Positions 33,855 through 44,091 of a stretch of DNA of 64,000 nt are shown here, piece after piece. Where the stretch lies: NCBI RefSeq assembly GCF_009707385.1, contig NZ_CP046115.1, positions 3,410,001 through 3,474,000 on the forward strand. Direction: 5' to 3'. This DNA is from Klebsiella oxytoca (GTDB lineage: Bacteria; Pseudomonadota; Gammaproteobacteria; Enterobacterales; Enterobacteriaceae). Below the pieces are notes generated by a model, which saw only the letters and a program-made list of their open reading frames with translations, ran no database searches and had not been told where the DNA came from. Numbering within the stretch: the first letter of the stretch is position 1; each line of letters begins with the position of its first letter. Both the position numbers and the translations under genes were made by a program.

Positions 33855-34094
33855 TCAATGACGGCATATTTTACTTTCGTGCGTATTGAATCCTTTATTA
33901 GCGGCAATAAACTTCCCTTTCTTCTGCAAAAAAGCCACCAGTTCTGCTGCGCTCAGATTTTCCGCCGAGCAGGTATGGAATCTGGCCTCTTCGCCGAAAA
34001 GAGCGATAATTGCCGCTTCCAGCGTAGCAACGGTGTACTGCTCGCCTGATGCAAGCATCATCTGTAGAACCTCGTGACCATGAATAGATGGCAT
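33855..34094 (-). CDS. yecH: YecH, small putative metal-binding protein
   Basis: 79 residues, MPSIHGHEVLQMMLASGEQY to SKICRH. Contains HGHEV near the start, FHTCSAENL in the middle and a C-terminal Cys-Arg-His; the clustered His and Cys are the reason for its annotation as metal-binding. Found next to ftnA as in E. coli; role unknown. Confidence 0.92.
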   Translation of the reverse strand: MPSIHGHEVLQMMLASGEQYTVATLEAAIIALFGEEARFHTCSAENLSAAELVAFLQKKGKFIAANKGFNTHESKICRH

Positions 34095-34180
34095 ACTTCC
34101 TCCCGTAAAACCTGCAGAATAAACCAGTCCGGGCCGCAGATTCTTGCGCCAGCGCAGTATTAAAGCAGCCTCTCTACAGC

Positions 34181-34221
34181 TGTAAATATCTCATTACACA
34201 CCCTGTAACCCTCATTTGACG
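34181..34221. promoter_or_regulatory. Strong and weak TyrR boxes of tyrP
   Basis: TGTAAATATCTCATTACA (34181-34198) is a near-consensus TyrR box (TGTAAAN6TTTACA). A weaker one, TGTAACCCTCATTTGACG, follows at 34204-34221. Two adjacent boxes, strong then weak, are the known arrangement for tyrP, giving repression with tyrosine and activation with phenylalanine. Confidence 0.82.
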
Positions 34222-34289
34222 AACTCACTGATTTCACATACTCTGCGCGGCATAATTAATTGTGTATTCGCTAATGGATAGAGAAAAGC

Positions 34290-35501
34290 GTGAAGAACCG
34301 CACTCTGGGTAGTATTTTAATCGTCGCCGGCACCACAATCGGCGCAGGCATGCTGGCGATGCCGCTGGCATCGGCGGGCGTCGGTTTCGGCGTCACGTTA
34401 GGTTTACTGATAACGCTGTGGGCCTTGATGTGTTACACCGCCTTACTGCTACTGGAAGTCTATCAGCACGTACCGGCTGATATGGGATTGGGTTCGCTGG
34501 CGGCACGCTATCTGGGGCGTTACGGGCAGTGGGCTACCGGGTTTTGCATGCTGTTCCTGATGTACGCTCTTACGGCCGCTTATATTAGCGGCGCCGGCGA
34601 GCTTCTGGCCTCAAGTCTCAATCAATGGCTGGACTGGAACCTGCCTCCCGGAGCTGGGGTCCTGATTTTTACCGCAATCGGCGGGACCGTCGTGTGCATC
34701 GGAACGTCGCTGGTTGACCTTTTTAACCGCTTTTTATTCAGCGCAAAAATTATTTTTCTCGCCATTATGCTGGTGCTTCTCCTGCCGCATATCCATCGGA
34801 TAAACCTGCTGACTCTGCCGCTACAGCAAGGCCTGGCGCTGTCGGCGATTCCGGTAATTTTCACGTCGTTTGGTTTCCACGGCAGCATACCCAGTATTGT
34901 TAGCTACCTTGGTGGTGATATTCGTAAACTGCGCCGGGTATTTGTTATCGGAAGCTTTATTCCTCTGGTCGCCTATATTTTCTGGCAGCTGGCGACCCTT
35001 GGCAGTATTGACTCCCCCGCTTTTACCGCACTGCTGGCAAAAAATGCCGGGCTTAATGGACTGCTGGAAGCTATTCGTGAAGTCGTTGCTTCATCGCACG
35101 TTGAGCTGGCGGTACATCTGTTTGCCGATCTGGCGCTGGCGACGTCGTTCCTCGGCGTAGCGCTTGGACTATTTGACTATCTGGCCGATCTGTTTCAACG
35201 TCAGAACAGCGTCAGAGGGCGGATACAAAGCGGTCTGATTACCTTTTTACCTCCTCTGGCCTTCGCGCTATTCTATCCACGTGGTTTCGTCATGGCTTTA
35301 GGCTACGCGGGCGTCGCGCTGGCGGTGCTCGCGCTTATGCTGCCTTCGCTTTTAGTCATGAAGAGCCGCCAACAGCATCCTGATGCCGCCTGGCGGGTTG
35401 CGGGCGGCACAGCGGCGCTGTGGCTCGTTCTGCTGTGCGGCATTGCTATCGTAACGATCCAATTTGCGATTGTCGCCGGTTTGCTTCCTGCAGTGGGATA
35501 A
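34290..35501 (+). CDS. tyrP: Tyrosine-specific permease TyrP
   Basis: Proton symporter for tyrosine of the aromatic amino acid (HAAAP) family; 403 residues, 11 spans. It starts at a GTG (34290) giving [23 protein letters not shown], as in E. coli. TyrR boxes upstream fit known control. A strong terminator follows directly. Confidence 0.97.
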   Translation: MKNRTLGSILIVAGTTIGAGMLAMPLASAGVGFGVTLGLLITLWALMCYTALLLLEVYQHVPADMGLGSLAARYLGRYGQWATGFCMLFLMYALTAAYISGAGELLASSLNQWLDWNLPPGAGVLIFTAIGGTVVCIGTSLVDLFNRFLFSAKIIFLAIMLVLLLPHIHRINLLTLPLQQGLALSAIPVIFTSFGFHGSIPSIVSYLGGDIRKLRRVFVIGSFIPLVAYIFWQLATLGSIDSPAFTALLAKNAGLNGLLEAIREVVASSHVELAVHLFADLALATSFLGVALGLFDYLADLFQRQNSVRGRIQSGLITFLPPLAFALFYPRGFVMALGYAGVALAVLALMLPSLLVMKSRQQHPDAAWRVAGGTAALWLVLLCGIAIVTIQFAIVAGLLPAVG

Positions 35502-35504
35502 CGA

Positions 35505-35533
35505 GAAAGGGCCAGTTGGCCCTTTCTTTTATT
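35505..35533. terminator. Rho-independent terminator of tyrP
   Basis: GAAAGGGCCA-GT-TGGCCCTTTC, a perfect 10-bp stem, then TTTTATTT, just past the tyrP stop. It reaches into the yecA stop and may serve both convergent genes. Confidence 0.92.
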
Positions 35534-36209
35534 TAGATAAACAGCACTGCTTGTATTTCTTACCGCTGCCGCAAGGACAAGGATCGTTGCGTCCGATCTT
35601 CGCCTCATTTCTGACAGGCTGCTGAACTTCTGCCGGTTGAGCATGCTCGGTCCAGTAGTTGTAAAGCGCCAGGGCGGCAGGACGGATCCGTTCAACGCTG
35701 GCGATAAACGCTTCAGCGGATAATTCATCAAGCGCCTCGAAACGCTCCTCGGTACCGTGCAGAGCGATAACGTCGAGTTCCGCCTGCAGCCCTGCTGGCA
35801 AAGCTGACCAGTCGCTCAATCCGACGCCGCGCATATAGCCAAAGCACCACTCTTCAACGATAGTAAGCTCCTGCCCTTCCTCTTCACGGCTGCCAAACAT
35901 CGGCTCGAACTGATCGGGATAATCGCTTAAACGCTCGGCAATATCGCTCATTTGCTGCAGCGTCAGGTTAACGAAACGATCGCGCTCGCGATCGTTGGCC
36001 CAGCGCGGCACGTTATCCGCCCCGCCCCAGATAGCTATCAACCACTGCGCAGGTTCAATCTCCACGGGCCCGGAGAGAATCGCGGTCAGCAAGCCATCCA
36101 GTTCGGCAACGTCCATGATGGTGCCTTCTACCGCGTATTTCGACAGGACATCGTCCAGCCATTCAACTTCGCTTTCGTTCAGGGGTCCAGTTTTCATAAA
36201 CAGGCTCAT
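35529..36209 (-). CDS. yecA: YecA, UPF0149 protein with SEC-C zinc motif
   Basis: 226 residues. The N-terminal UPF0149 domain ([24 protein letters not shown]) is joined to a C-terminal SEC-C motif, [18 protein letters not shown], the same metal-binding tail as SecA. E. coli YecA has been reported to interact with ribosomes through this motif. A second in-frame ATG at 36197 reproduces the E. coli start and may be the true one; neither has a strong ribosome binding site. Confidence 0.93.
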   Translation of the reverse strand: MSLFMKTGPLNESEVEWLDDVLSKYAVEGTIMDVAELDGLLTAILSGPVEIEPAQWLIAIWGGADNVPRWANDRERDRFVNLTLQQMSDIAERLSDYPDQFEPMFGSREEEGQELTIVEEWCFGYMRGVGLSDWSALPAGLQAELDVIALHGTEERFEALDELSAEAFIASVERIRPAALALYNYWTEHAQPAEVQQPVRNEAKIGRNDPCPCGSGKKYKQCCLSK

Positions 36210-36263
36210 CGTCGTAAAAAATGGCGCTTACAGTAGCGGAAATAGCGAGAGAAAACTACCCGA

Positions 36264-37151
36264 CTACTGAAGCTTGAGATGACGAACAGTCTCCGCAATT
36301 TCGCTAAAGGCATCAGAAGAAAGCGGTAACAGCGGTCGCGGTAAGCAGTCCTCAGCACACAGACCAAGGATCGCTGCCGCTGCGGCGGTAACTCGCAGGC
36401 TACCGCCATACTTTCGGTATAACATCCACAGCGGCTCCAGCCTGGCGCCGATCGCCGTCGCCTGCTGCGCATCACCCCGCCTCGCGGCCGCCACTATTTC
36501 CATGGCTATCTGTGGGAAAAGCCCAGCACACACCGAATACCAGATCTCACAGCCGGCGTTCAGACCATCTGCCGCGCAGGCATCGCCGCTAATGCCGATA
36601 GTCACGCTAGCGGGTAGCTGCTGTCGCAGGCCGTGAATCCGATGGACGACTTCGTTTTGAGCCGGAGCCGGTATTTTAATCGAGGCAATCCCCGGCAGAG
36701 CGGCAATTGCGCCTTTGAGCGCATCCGAAGTAGAAATATGTGTGGTCACAGGATTGTCGTAAACACAAACTGGTACAGAAACATGTCGCGTAACCGTCTG
36801 ATAGAACGTCAAAATCTCTTCTTCCGTCAGGGGCTGATAAGCAATTGTCGGCAGAAGGAGCGCGTTAGCGCCTGCCTGCTGCGCGTCTTCTGCCAGACGG
36901 AGAACCTGGTCGGTGCCCACCGCTCCGATACCGACCATAACAGGAATCGCGCCAGCATGATTTTTTGCCTGGCGGATAACCTGCATTCGCTGTTCACGGC
37001 TCAGGTAGGCATAGCTTCCCGTGGAACCCAGCACGCCGAGTGAATCAACTTCACTGTCAACCAGTCGAGTTAAAATTCGCGCAAAAGCGGTTTCATCAAC
37101 AACATGATGCTTTAACGGCGTTAGAGGAAAAGCGCACAGACCAGTGAACAT
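36264..37151 (-). CDS. Dihydrodipicolinate synthase/N-acetylneuraminate lyase family aldolase
   Basis: 295-residue class I aldolase of the DapA superfamily. The Schiff-base Lys159 is in IASIKIPAP, the catalytic Tyr131 in VCVYDNPVT, and the substrate loop is GSTGSYAYLS (42-51, with Ser where DapA has GTTGE). The loss of that Glu and overall divergence argue against biosynthetic DapA; members of this subgroup split keto-sugar acids or hydroxy-keto acids. GGGG precedes the ATG at 37151; longer frames upstream lack support. Inserted between yecA and the tRNA cluster, not in E. coli. Confidence 0.82.
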   Translation of the reverse strand: MFTGLCAFPLTPLKHHVVDETAFARILTRLVDSEVDSLGVLGSTGSYAYLSREQRMQVIRQAKNHAGAIPVMVGIGAVGTDQVLRLAEDAQQAGANALLLPTIAYQPLTEEEILTFYQTVTRHVSVPVCVYDNPVTTHISTSDALKGAIAALPGIASIKIPAPAQNEVVHRIHGLRQQLPASVTIGISGDACAADGLNAGCEIWYSVCAGLFPQIAMEIVAAARRGDAQQATAIGARLEPLWMLYRKYGGSLRVTAAAAAILGLCAEDCLPRPLLPLSSDAFSEIAETVRHLKLQ

Positions 37152-37278
37152 GTCGACCCCACTTATTGAAATAATGATTGATGGCCGGAAGATACTAACA
37201 GCAGGAGATGACTTTGTCCTGGGACAAAGAGAGTATGCGGTGAGAATGATGCTCTGCAGAGATGTTATAAGAGACAAA

Positions 37279-37305
37279 AACAAAAAAACCACCCGTAGGT
37301 GGTTT
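37279..37305 (-). terminator. Terminator of the glyW-cysT-leuZ tRNA unit
   Basis: AAACCACC-CGTA-GGTGGTTT, with an A-run on the left that is a U-run on the minus strand, just downstream of leuZ. Confidence 0.9.
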
Positions 37306-37348
37306 CACGACACTGCTTATTGCTTTGATTATTCTGTTTTTATCCCAA

Positions 37349-37435
37349 TGGTACCCGGAGCGGGACTTGAACCCGCACAGCGCGAACGCCGAGGGATTTT
37401 AAATCCCTTGTGTCTACCGATTCCACCATCCGGGC
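37349..37435 (-). tRNA. leuZ: tRNA-Leu (UAA)
   Basis: 87 nt on the minus strand, GCCCGGATGGTGGAATCGG to encoded CCA. Anticodon loop TTTAAAA gives UAA; a long variable arm (CGGCGTTCGCGCTG) identifies a class II tRNA. Confidence 0.97.
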
Positions 37436-37448
37436 TCGGGATAGAAAT

Positions 37449-37522
37449 TGGAGGCGCGTTCCGGAGTCGAACCGGACTAGACGGATTTGCAATCCGCTAC
37501 ATAACCGCTTTGCTAACGCGCC
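37449..37522 (-). tRNA. cysT: tRNA-Cys (GCA)
   Basis: 74 nt with encoded CCA. Begins GGCGCGTTAGCAAAGCGG; anticodon arm GCGGATTGCAAATCCGT gives GCA. Confidence 0.97.
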
Positions 37523-37560
37523 TTAATGCTTTAACACCCGCGAATGCCGATGTTTTAAAC

Positions 37561-37636
<76 letters not shown>

Positions 37637-37787
37637 ATCATCAAGCTAATTTGCTAATTAGTTGATTTTGTTATCGTCTGCCAGACTATGCTGCCGTTCG
37701 ATGCGTTGCATTCTACTTACCTGGCGCAATGAGTCAACGATATTTTTTAAAACCTTGTGTTATTTGCTGAAAATTACGCCGAAACGA

Positions 37788-38336
37788 TCACTGTTCAAGC
37801 AAATCGCCGCGCGCCGCGTTCAAATATTGCAGCATGGACCACAAAGTCAGTACCGCCGCCACGAGGAACAGACCAATCCCGGCCCACTCAACCCAGATAT
37901 TTGGCCGCCACAGCATCCACACCAGCGCCGCCATTTGCGCCGTGGTTTTGACTTTACCTATCCAGGATACCGCTACGCTGCTGCGCTTACCCAGTTCCGC
38001 CATCCACTCACGCAGGGCGGAGATAATAATTTCCCGGGCAATCATCGTTGCGGCCGGTAACGTCACCCACCAGGTATGATAATGCTCGGCAACCAGTACC
38101 ATGGCGATAGCAACCATAACTTTATCCGCTACCGGATCGAGGAAAGCACCGAAACGGGTGCTTTGATTCCAGCGACGAGCCAGGTAGCCATCGAACCAGT
38201 CGGTCACGGCGGCAACAAAAAAAATCAGCGCGCAGACAAAAGGAGCCCAGGCAAACGGCAGATAAAACGCCAGCACAAAGAATGGGATAAGAATGACGCG
38301 AAACAGAGTAAGCAACGTAGGGATATTAAATTGCAT
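37788..38336 (-). CDS. pgsA: CDP-diacylglycerol-glycerol-3-phosphate 3-phosphatidyltransferase PgsA
   Basis: Makes phosphatidylglycerophosphate, the committed step to phosphatidylglycerol and cardiolipin, in the inner membrane. 182 residues with about five spans. The CDP-alcohol phosphotransferase motif is complete: Asp46 and Asp49-Gly50 in TDWFDG, then ARRW, and Asp67 and Asp71 in FLDPVADK. Downstream of uvrC and ahead of the tRNA cluster. Confidence 0.98.
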   Translation of the reverse strand: MQFNIPTLLTLFRVILIPFFVLAFYLPFAWAPFVCALIFFVAAVTDWFDGYLARRWNQSTRFGAFLDPVADKVMVAIAMVLVAEHYHTWWVTLPAATMIAREIIISALREWMAELGKRSSVAVSWIGKVKTTAQMAALVWMLWRPNIWVEWAGIGLFLVAAVLTLWSMLQYLNAARGDLLEQ

Positions 38337-38393
38337 AGTAACGGGTAACTATCTGTTGTAAGTAAAAATTAGCCCTATGTTGCTACAGAGCCC

Positions 38394-40226
38394 CTAATGT
38401 TTCAACGAGTAGAAGATCTTTTCTGCCAGACCGTGAGATATACCCGGTACTTTGGCAATTTCTTCGACGCTGGCTTTCTGCAATCCCTGCAGACCGCCCA
38501 TATATTTGAGCAGCATTTGTCGACGTTTGGGTCCGACTCCTTCAATAGTTTCCAGCGTACTGGTGCTTTTTACTTTTGCCCGTTTTTTACGGTGGCCGGT
38601 AATCGCATGATCGTGCGACTCGTCGCGAATATGTTGAATCACATGCAGCGCAGGAGAATCCGGAGGCAGGCTAAAACCCTCACCTTCCGGTTCGAAGAAT
38701 AACGTCTCCAGCCCGGCCTTACGATCGCTGCCTTTCGCCACGCCTAATAAAAGGGGATGACTTTTATCCCACGGCACATCCAGCTCGGCAAAAACCGTTT
38801 TCGCCTGGCCAAGCTGACCTTTGCCGCCGTCTATCAGGATGACGTCGGGAATCTTACTCTCTTCTATCGCCTTGCCGTAGCGACGACGCAGAACCTGATT
38901 CATCGCCGCGTAGTCATCTCCCGGCGTTATACCGTCGATATTATAGCGGCGATACTCAGCCCGCAGTGGCCCGTTACTATCAAAAACAACGCACGATGCG
39001 ACCGTCTGTTCGCCCATCGTATGGCTGATATCAAAGCACTCCATCCGCTTGACGGCTGGAAGCTTAAGTAGTGTGGCAAGCGCCTGCAGGCGTTGAGTTA
39101 TGGTTGAATGCTGGGAAAGTTTAGTGGTCAGCGCCGTTGCGGCGTTAGTTCGCGCCAGCTTCAGGTAGCGGGCGCGGTCGCCTCGGGGCTTAGTCTGTAC
39201 ATTAACCCGGCGTCCGGCCAGTTCGGATAAGGAATCCGCCAGCAGGGTTTTATCGCCGAGGTTAAAATCGAGCAGGATCTCGCTCGGCAGCGTGCGCATC
39301 TGGCTGCCCTGTAAATAGAACTGGCCGACAAAGGTCTCCACCACTTCGCCCAGCTCCGTGCCATTGGGCACCTTGGGGAAATAGCTGCGGCTACCCAGTA
39401 CTTTACCCTGACGTATAAAAAGGACATGCACACAGGCCATACCCGCATCAAACGCCACGCCGATAACATCCAGATCGTCACCGGTGTTAGAGACAAACTG
39501 CTTCTCGGTCACCCGGCGTACGGCCTGAATCTGGTCGCGGATCCGCGCGGCCTCTTCAAACTCCAGCGCCTGGCTGGCTTTTTCCATGCGGGCTATCAGC
39601 TGAGTGAGTACCTGATCATCTTTACCCGCAAGAAACAGGCGTACGTAATCGACCTGTTGCGCATACTCTTCCTCACTCACCAGTCCGGCGACGCATGGCC
39701 CCAGGCAGCGGCCGATTTGATACTGCAGGCACGGTCGCGAGCGGTTGCGATAAACGCTGTTCTCACACTGGCGGACAGGGAAGATTTTTTGCAGCAGGGC
39801 TAACGTCTCACGAACCGCATAGCCATTTGGGAACGGGCCAAAATACTCGCCTTTCGCGTGCTTCGCTCCGCGATGCGTCGCCAGCCGAGGATGGGTATCA
39901 CCGCTCAGGAAAATAAAGGGATAAGATTTATCATCGCGCAGCAGCACGTTGTAACGCGGCTGGTATAGCTTGATGTAGTTATGCTCAAGCAGCAGCGCTT
40001 CCGTTTCGGTATGGGTCACGGTGACGTCAATCTGCGCGATCAGCGCAACCAGCGCCTCAGTTTTACGCGAAGCCAGGTTGCTGCGAAAATAGCTGCTAAG
40101 CCGCTTTTTCAGATCTTTTGCTTTGCCGACATAGATAACAGTACCGCCAGCATCGTACATACGGTAGACACCCGGCTGGCTGGTTACTGTTTTCAGGAAA
40201 GCTTTTGCATCAAAAACATCACTCAC
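38394..40226 (-). CDS. uvrC: Excinuclease ABC subunit UvrC
   Basis: Dual-incision nuclease of nucleotide excision repair, 610 residues. The N-terminal GIY-YIG domain ([19 protein letters not shown]) makes the 3' cut, the UVR motif binds UvrB ([13 protein letters not shown]), the RNase H-like domain makes the 5' cut (FDISHTMGE), and tandem helix-hairpin-helix motifs end it ([18 protein letters not shown]). The GTG at 40226 overlaps the uvrY stop as GTGA and reproduces the E. coli length; upstream in-frame starts lie within uvrY. Confidence 0.98.
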   Translation of the reverse strand: MSDVFDAKAFLKTVTSQPGVYRMYDAGGTVIYVGKAKDLKKRLSSYFRSNLASRKTEALVALIAQIDVTVTHTETEALLLEHNYIKLYQPRYNVLLRDDKSYPFIFLSGDTHPRLATHRGAKHAKGEYFGPFPNGYAVRETLALLQKIFPVRQCENSVYRNRSRPCLQYQIGRCLGPCVAGLVSEEEYAQQVDYVRLFLAGKDDQVLTQLIARMEKASQALEFEEAARIRDQIQAVRRVTEKQFVSNTGDDLDVIGVAFDAGMACVHVLFIRQGKVLGSRSYFPKVPNGTELGEVVETFVGQFYLQGSQMRTLPSEILLDFNLGDKTLLADSLSELAGRRVNVQTKPRGDRARYLKLARTNAATALTTKLSQHSTITQRLQALATLLKLPAVKRMECFDISHTMGEQTVASCVVFDSNGPLRAEYRRYNIDGITPGDDYAAMNQVLRRRYGKAIEESKIPDVILIDGGKGQLGQAKTVFAELDVPWDKSHPLLLGVAKGSDRKAGLETLFFEPEGEGFSLPPDSPALHVIQHIRDESHDHAITGHRKKRAKVKSTSTLETIEGVGPKRRQMLLKYMGGLQGLQKASVEEIAKVPGISHGLAEKIFYSLKH

Positions 40227-40879
40227 TGATTTGCTAACGACTCCGCATTGCACAGGCCATGGCGAATTGCCAGGTGCGTCAGCTCCACGTCACCATGAAT
40301 GTTCAATTTACTGAACATACGGTAACGGTAGCTATTCACGGTCTTAGGACTCAGATTTAACTGCTCTGAGATCTCATTGACCTTCTGACCTTTAGTGATC
40401 ATTAGCATAATCTGCAATTCTCGCTCAGACAAACTGGCAAACGGCGACTCCGCCTTTTCCGGTTCGATCTGGCTTAGCGCCATCTGTTGGGCGATATCAG
40501 ATGCAATGTAACGCTGACCTGAAGCCACGCAGCGAATAGCATTAACGACCTCCTGCGGCGCAGCGCCTTTACTAAGGTAGCCAGCAGCGCCGGCCTGCAT
40601 GACTTTCGCAGGCAGCGGATTTTCCGTATGGACGGTAAGCATAATCACTTTGGCATCAGCAACAGAACGGGCAATTTTTCGGGTAGCCTCAAGGCCACCG
40701 ATACCCGGCATGTTCATATCCATCAGGACTACATCTACAGGATTCGCGCGGCACCACTTCACGGCATCTTCACCGCAGCAGGCCTCGCCAACAACTTTAA
40801 TCCCTTTAATATCTTCCAGAATGCGTCGTATCCCTGCGCGCACTAGTTCGTGGTCATCAACAAGAAGGACGTTGATCAA
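40223..40879 (-). CDS. uvrY: Response regulator UvrY
   Basis: Partner of the sensor kinase BarA; in E. coli it activates csrB/csrC and so relieves CsrA. 218 residues: receiver domain with Asp54 ([10 protein letters not shown]) and acidic Asp8/9, then a LuxR-type HTH ([20 protein letters not shown]). The start is a rare TTG at 40879 with GGAG seven bases upstream, as in E. coli, which reproduces [16 protein letters not shown]; longer frames upstream are not supported. Overlaps uvrC by four bases. Confidence 0.97.
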   Translation of the reverse strand: MINVLLVDDHELVRAGIRRILEDIKGIKVVGEACCGEDAVKWCRANPVDVVLMDMNMPGIGGLEATRKIARSVADAKVIMLTVHTENPLPAKVMQAGAAGYLSKGAAPQEVVNAIRCVASGQRYIASDIAQQMALSQIEPEKAESPFASLSERELQIMLMITKGQKVNEISEQLNLSPKTVNSYRYRMFSKLNIHGDVELTHLAIRHGLCNAESLANQ

Positions 40880-41341
40880 AGGAATATTCTCCAGAATTAG
40901 GGATAACGCTACTGATAGCTTATCAACCACATATTACCGGGTTTTATCGTAATTTTAAAAGCCAAAAAATGTTCTGTGAAAAATTTCTTACGCTGTAATG
41001 GAAATTTGCCTGCACACTTACTGGAAAGCCATACATAACATAGAGTTGTGTAATGGGTGTTTTTTAACATTCATCATACAGATTACGTAAAAACACAACA
41101 CATGGCGTAGAAAATAAATATACGCCTGAATATGTAACAATTATTAACAGTAAATAGTCACCATGGAAAAATTAACATACGTAGAGCTAATGATTACGCA
41201 TTATTCAGTCCATTAAACTATTCACGATTCAAATGAGAGAACATAAATCAAGCACTCCTTTTTTTTGCTTTGCTTGTGGTATACTGCGCCGCCTTCACTT
41301 TTAGTCATGCGCATTTGCGCAGAAAGCAAACGAGGATATAG
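40880..41341. other. Intergenic region uvrY-yecF
   Basis: Divergent, AT-rich gap of about 460 bases holding the promoters of uvrY and yecF. No extra gene or RNA recognised. Confidence 0.5.
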
Positions 41342-41566
41342 ATGAGCACACCAGATTTTTCCACTGCGGAAAATAATCAAGAACTGGCACAGGAAGTATC
41401 GTGTCTGAAAGCGATAATGACGCTGATGCTTCAGGCGATGGGTCAGGCTGATGCGGGCCGAGTAATTATAAAAATGGAAAGGCAAATCGCGCAGATGGAA
41501 GACGAGGCTCAGGCTGCCGTATTCTCCAGCACCGTTAAGCAAATTAAGCAGGCATACCGTCAGTAA
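41342..41566 (+). CDS. yecF: YecF, small conserved protein (DUF2594)
   Basis: 74 residues starting [20 protein letters not shown]. Predicted helical and probably coiled (regular Leu/Met/Ile spacing through [15 protein letters not shown]). Unknown function; same position next to sdiA as in E. coli. GAGG precedes the start. Confidence 0.92.
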   Translation: MSTPDFSTAENNQELAQEVSCLKAIMTLMLQAMGQADAGRVIIKMERQIAQMEDEAQAAVFSSTVKQIKQAYRQ

Positions 41567-41633
41567 ACATTTGCCGGCTGAAGGGATGACTTACAGCCGG
41601 TCTTTAGTCTGTCACGCAGAACGCTAATTTAGT

Positions 41634-42356
41634 TCAAATTAATCCCGTTGCAACCGCGTAGCAGGCAATTTGCGTCTTGTTAGGCGCATTGAATTTTCGT
41701 TGCATATTCTTCTGATGGAAGTTGACGGTATTTTCTGAGATAGACAGAATCATTGCGACCTCAGCCGAGGTTTTCCCTTCCGCCGTCCACTTCAAAATCT
41801 CCAGTTCGCGCCGACTGAATTTCATTTCCGGCGGCATAACCATCTCGTCCTCCAGTCGTAATAGCGTCAGCAGACTCAACTCGGTCAGCGTCTTTAAACG
41901 CATTTCCATTTCATCTTCCGCAAAAGGCCCCTGGTGCTGGCTCTGGCCTGAAACGGACAAGAAGCCATAAGCATGATTTGGCAGCGTCAGGCACTGCGTC
42001 ACGCCCTTGCGTAATCCATGATCGCGCGCGCCATCCCACAATTCAGGCGTGTCGTGGAAAAGCTTATCGTTCCAGGGGAGATGTCCGCGAATGAAATTCT
42101 CTTTACGCAATACCGGGTCGATCGCAAAATAATTCTCTGCCTGATAATGCGTCATCCAGGCCTGAGGATAGGTCGATCGCAGAGTGACCCTTGGGCGAGT
42201 GAAAGGCACGGGATGTCGTACGCAAAGCGCGAAGTAGTCATATTCCAGTCCTTTTGCCTCCTGCTGTAGAAGATTATAAACCTCCTTCCCTGCAGATACT
42301 GACTGAAATTGTTGCAGCATTTCCCGCCGCCAGCTGAAAAAATCATTGTCCCTCAT
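41634..42356 (-). CDS. sdiA: LuxR-family quorum-sensing receptor SdiA
   Basis: Orphan receptor for acyl-homoserine lactones made by other species; 240 residues. The N-terminal autoinducer-binding domain (YDYFALCVRHPVPFTRP, WNDKLFHDTPELWDGARDHGL) is followed by the HTH FSRRELEILKWTAEGKTSAE and MILSISENTVNFHQKNM. The ATG at 42356 gives the E. coli N-terminus (MxDxDFFSWRR). No luxI partner in the window, as expected. It lies downstream of tcyN without obvious coupling. Confidence 0.96.
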   Translation of the reverse strand: MRDNDFFSWRREMLQQFQSVSAGKEVYNLLQQEAKGLEYDYFALCVRHPVPFTRPRVTLRSTYPQAWMTHYQAENYFAIDPVLRKENFIRGHLPWNDKLFHDTPELWDGARDHGLRKGVTQCLTLPNHAYGFLSVSGQSQHQGPFAEDEMEMRLKTLTELSLLTLLRLEDEMVMPPEMKFSRRELEILKWTAEGKTSAEVAMILSISENTVNFHQKNMQRKFNAPNKTQIACYAVATGLI

Positions 42357-42603
42357 AACTGACCAAATTACTCCCAGGTGATAATCAATATTATAAATAC
42401 ATAAAACTAACACATAAACATTACTTATATGTGTAAAATATCGCATCCATCGCATTTATTAGATTGCGATTGGTAAAAGTGCCGGATTCGTTAGAGAGTA
42501 TGCCAATTTTTATGGCATAAAACCTTGACAGAGCTATCGGTGTTGATCATAGCCAAGAGCAAAACATTCATTTTTTTGATGAAAATCGATAATTTGATAG
42601 ATG

Positions 42604-42649
42604 GCTGACCGTATCCGCCGGCATGAAACTTAAGCGGAAAACGGTCAGC
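42604..42649 (-). other. Large hairpin downstream of tcyN
   Basis: GCTGACCGT-A-TCCGC pairs with GCGGA-AA-ACGGTCAGC around a 15-base loop, 10 bases beyond the tcyN stop. 14 base pairs with small bulges; no U-tract. Probably an mRNA 3'-end stabiliser or Rho-dependent stop ahead of sdiA. Confidence 0.6.
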
Positions 42650-42658
42650 GCAATGATA

Positions 42659-43411
42659 TTACTGCATCAGGAATTTTTCGAGGAACTGCCGGGTTCGCGG
42701 CTGCTGAGGATTGGCAAACAGTGATTTCGCTTCCCCCTGCTCGACGATGCGTCCTTGATCCATGAAAATAGCGCGGTCCGCCACGTCGCGGGCAAAGCTC
42801 ATCTCATGCGTCACGATGACCATCGTGCGTTTCTCTTGCGCCAGCTGGCGAATAGTATTAAGTACTTCCCCTACCAGTTCGGGATCTAACGCCGACGTTG
42901 GCTCATCAAAAAGGATGACATCCGGACGCATCGCTAGCGCGCGAGCAATCGCCACGCGCTGCTGCTGCCCGCCGGATAAACGACGCGGATAGCTATTTTC
43001 TTTACCGGTAAGGCCAACCTTTGTTAACAGCTCGCGCGCGCGGACGATGGACTCATTTTTATCCTCCCCTTTGACGATAACCGGCCCTTCAATAATGTTT
43101 TCTATCACCGTACGGTGCGGGAAAAGGTTAAAGTTTTGAAATACAAAGCCAACATGCTGGCGCAAGCGGCGAATAGCCGCTTTCTGCTGATTGATGCTGC
43201 GCGCGGTATCGATAGTCACTTCACCGACGCGAATGGTGCCGCTTTCCGGCTGTTCCAGAAGATTAATACTGCGGAGCAGAGTGGTTTTACCCGAGCCGCT
43301 GGGGCCGATAATCGCCACCACTTCCCCCTCCTGAACCTCAAGGTCGATGCCATGGAGCACCGTTTGACCATGAAATTTTTTCACCAGGTTTTTTACTTCT
43401 ATCGCACTCAT
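42659..43411 (-). CDS. tcyN: L-cystine ABC transporter ATP-binding protein TcyN (YecC)
   Basis: ATPase of the high-affinity cystine importer TcyJLN; 250 residues. Walker A GPSGSGKTT (36-44), signature LSGGQQQRVAIARAL, Walker B VILFDEPTSALD. Its ATG overlaps the tcyL stop by four bases. Last gene of the operon. Confidence 0.97.
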   Translation of the reverse strand: MSAIEVKNLVKKFHGQTVLHGIDLEVQEGEVVAIIGPSGSGKTTLLRSINLLEQPESGTIRVGEVTIDTARSINQQKAAIRRLRQHVGFVFQNFNLFPHRTVIENIIEGPVIVKGEDKNESIVRARELLTKVGLTGKENSYPRRLSGGQQQRVAIARALAMRPDVILFDEPTSALDPELVGEVLNTIRQLAQEKRTMVIVTHEMSFARDVADRAIFMDQGRIVEQGEAKSLFANPQQPRTRQFLEKFLMQ

Positions 43412-44076
43412 TTTGGATCACGCTCCTGGCGGTTCAGCTGATTTTCAAAGTAGTTTTGCAGCGTGGAAAGTACCGTTGCCATTATCCAGTAAATAAGCGA
43501 AGCGGCCAGGTACATGGTGAAAACCTCAAGCGTACGCGAGGTAATCAACTGCGCCTGCCGGAACAGTTCTGGTACCTGGATAGTTGCGGCCAGCGAGGTA
43601 TCTTTCACCAGGCTGATAAAACTGTTGGAGAGCGGCGGTAGCGCGACGCGCGCGGCCTGTGGAAGAATCGCCCGGCGCATCGCCTGCCAGCGCGTCATTC
43701 CAATACTGGCAGCTGCTTCCCACTGCCCTTTATCAATAGAGGCAATTGCCGCGCGCAGCGTTTCCGCCGCATAGGCCGCTGTGTTCAGCGACAGCCCTAT
43801 CATCGCTGCGGGAACAGGATCCAGCTCAATGCCGAACTGCGGCAAGCCGTAATAGATCATAAACAGCTGCGCGATCAGCGGCGTTCCACGAAAAATGGAG
43901 ATGTACATTCGCGCCAGCCATTTTACTGGCCAGACGGGCGACATCCGCATTAGCGCCAGAATAAACCCCAGCACCAGACCAAAAAACATGCCGCCGATGC
44001 TGAGCTGGAGCGTAAATACCGCCCCCTTCAGCAGAAAAGGCGCGGAATCAATAACCAGTTGGATACTCTCTTGCAT
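43408..44076 (-). CDS. tcyL: L-cystine ABC transporter permease TcyL (YecS)
   Basis: 222-residue polar amino acid permease (HisM-like) with five or so spans and the loop EAASIGMTRWQAMRRAILPQA (EAA motif) that docks the ATPase. Coupled to tcyN and 15 bases after dcyD. Confidence 0.97.
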   Translation of the reverse strand: MQESIQLVIDSAPFLLKGAVFTLQLSIGGMFFGLVLGFILALMRMSPVWPVKWLARMYISIFRGTPLIAQLFMIYYGLPQFGIELDPVPAAMIGLSLNTAAYAAETLRAAIASIDKGQWEAAASIGMTRWQAMRRAILPQAARVALPPLSNSFISLVKDTSLAATIQVPELFRQAQLITSRTLEVFTMYLAASLIYWIMATVLSTLQNYFENQLNRQERDPK

Positions 44077-44091
44077 TCTATGTGTTCTGCA

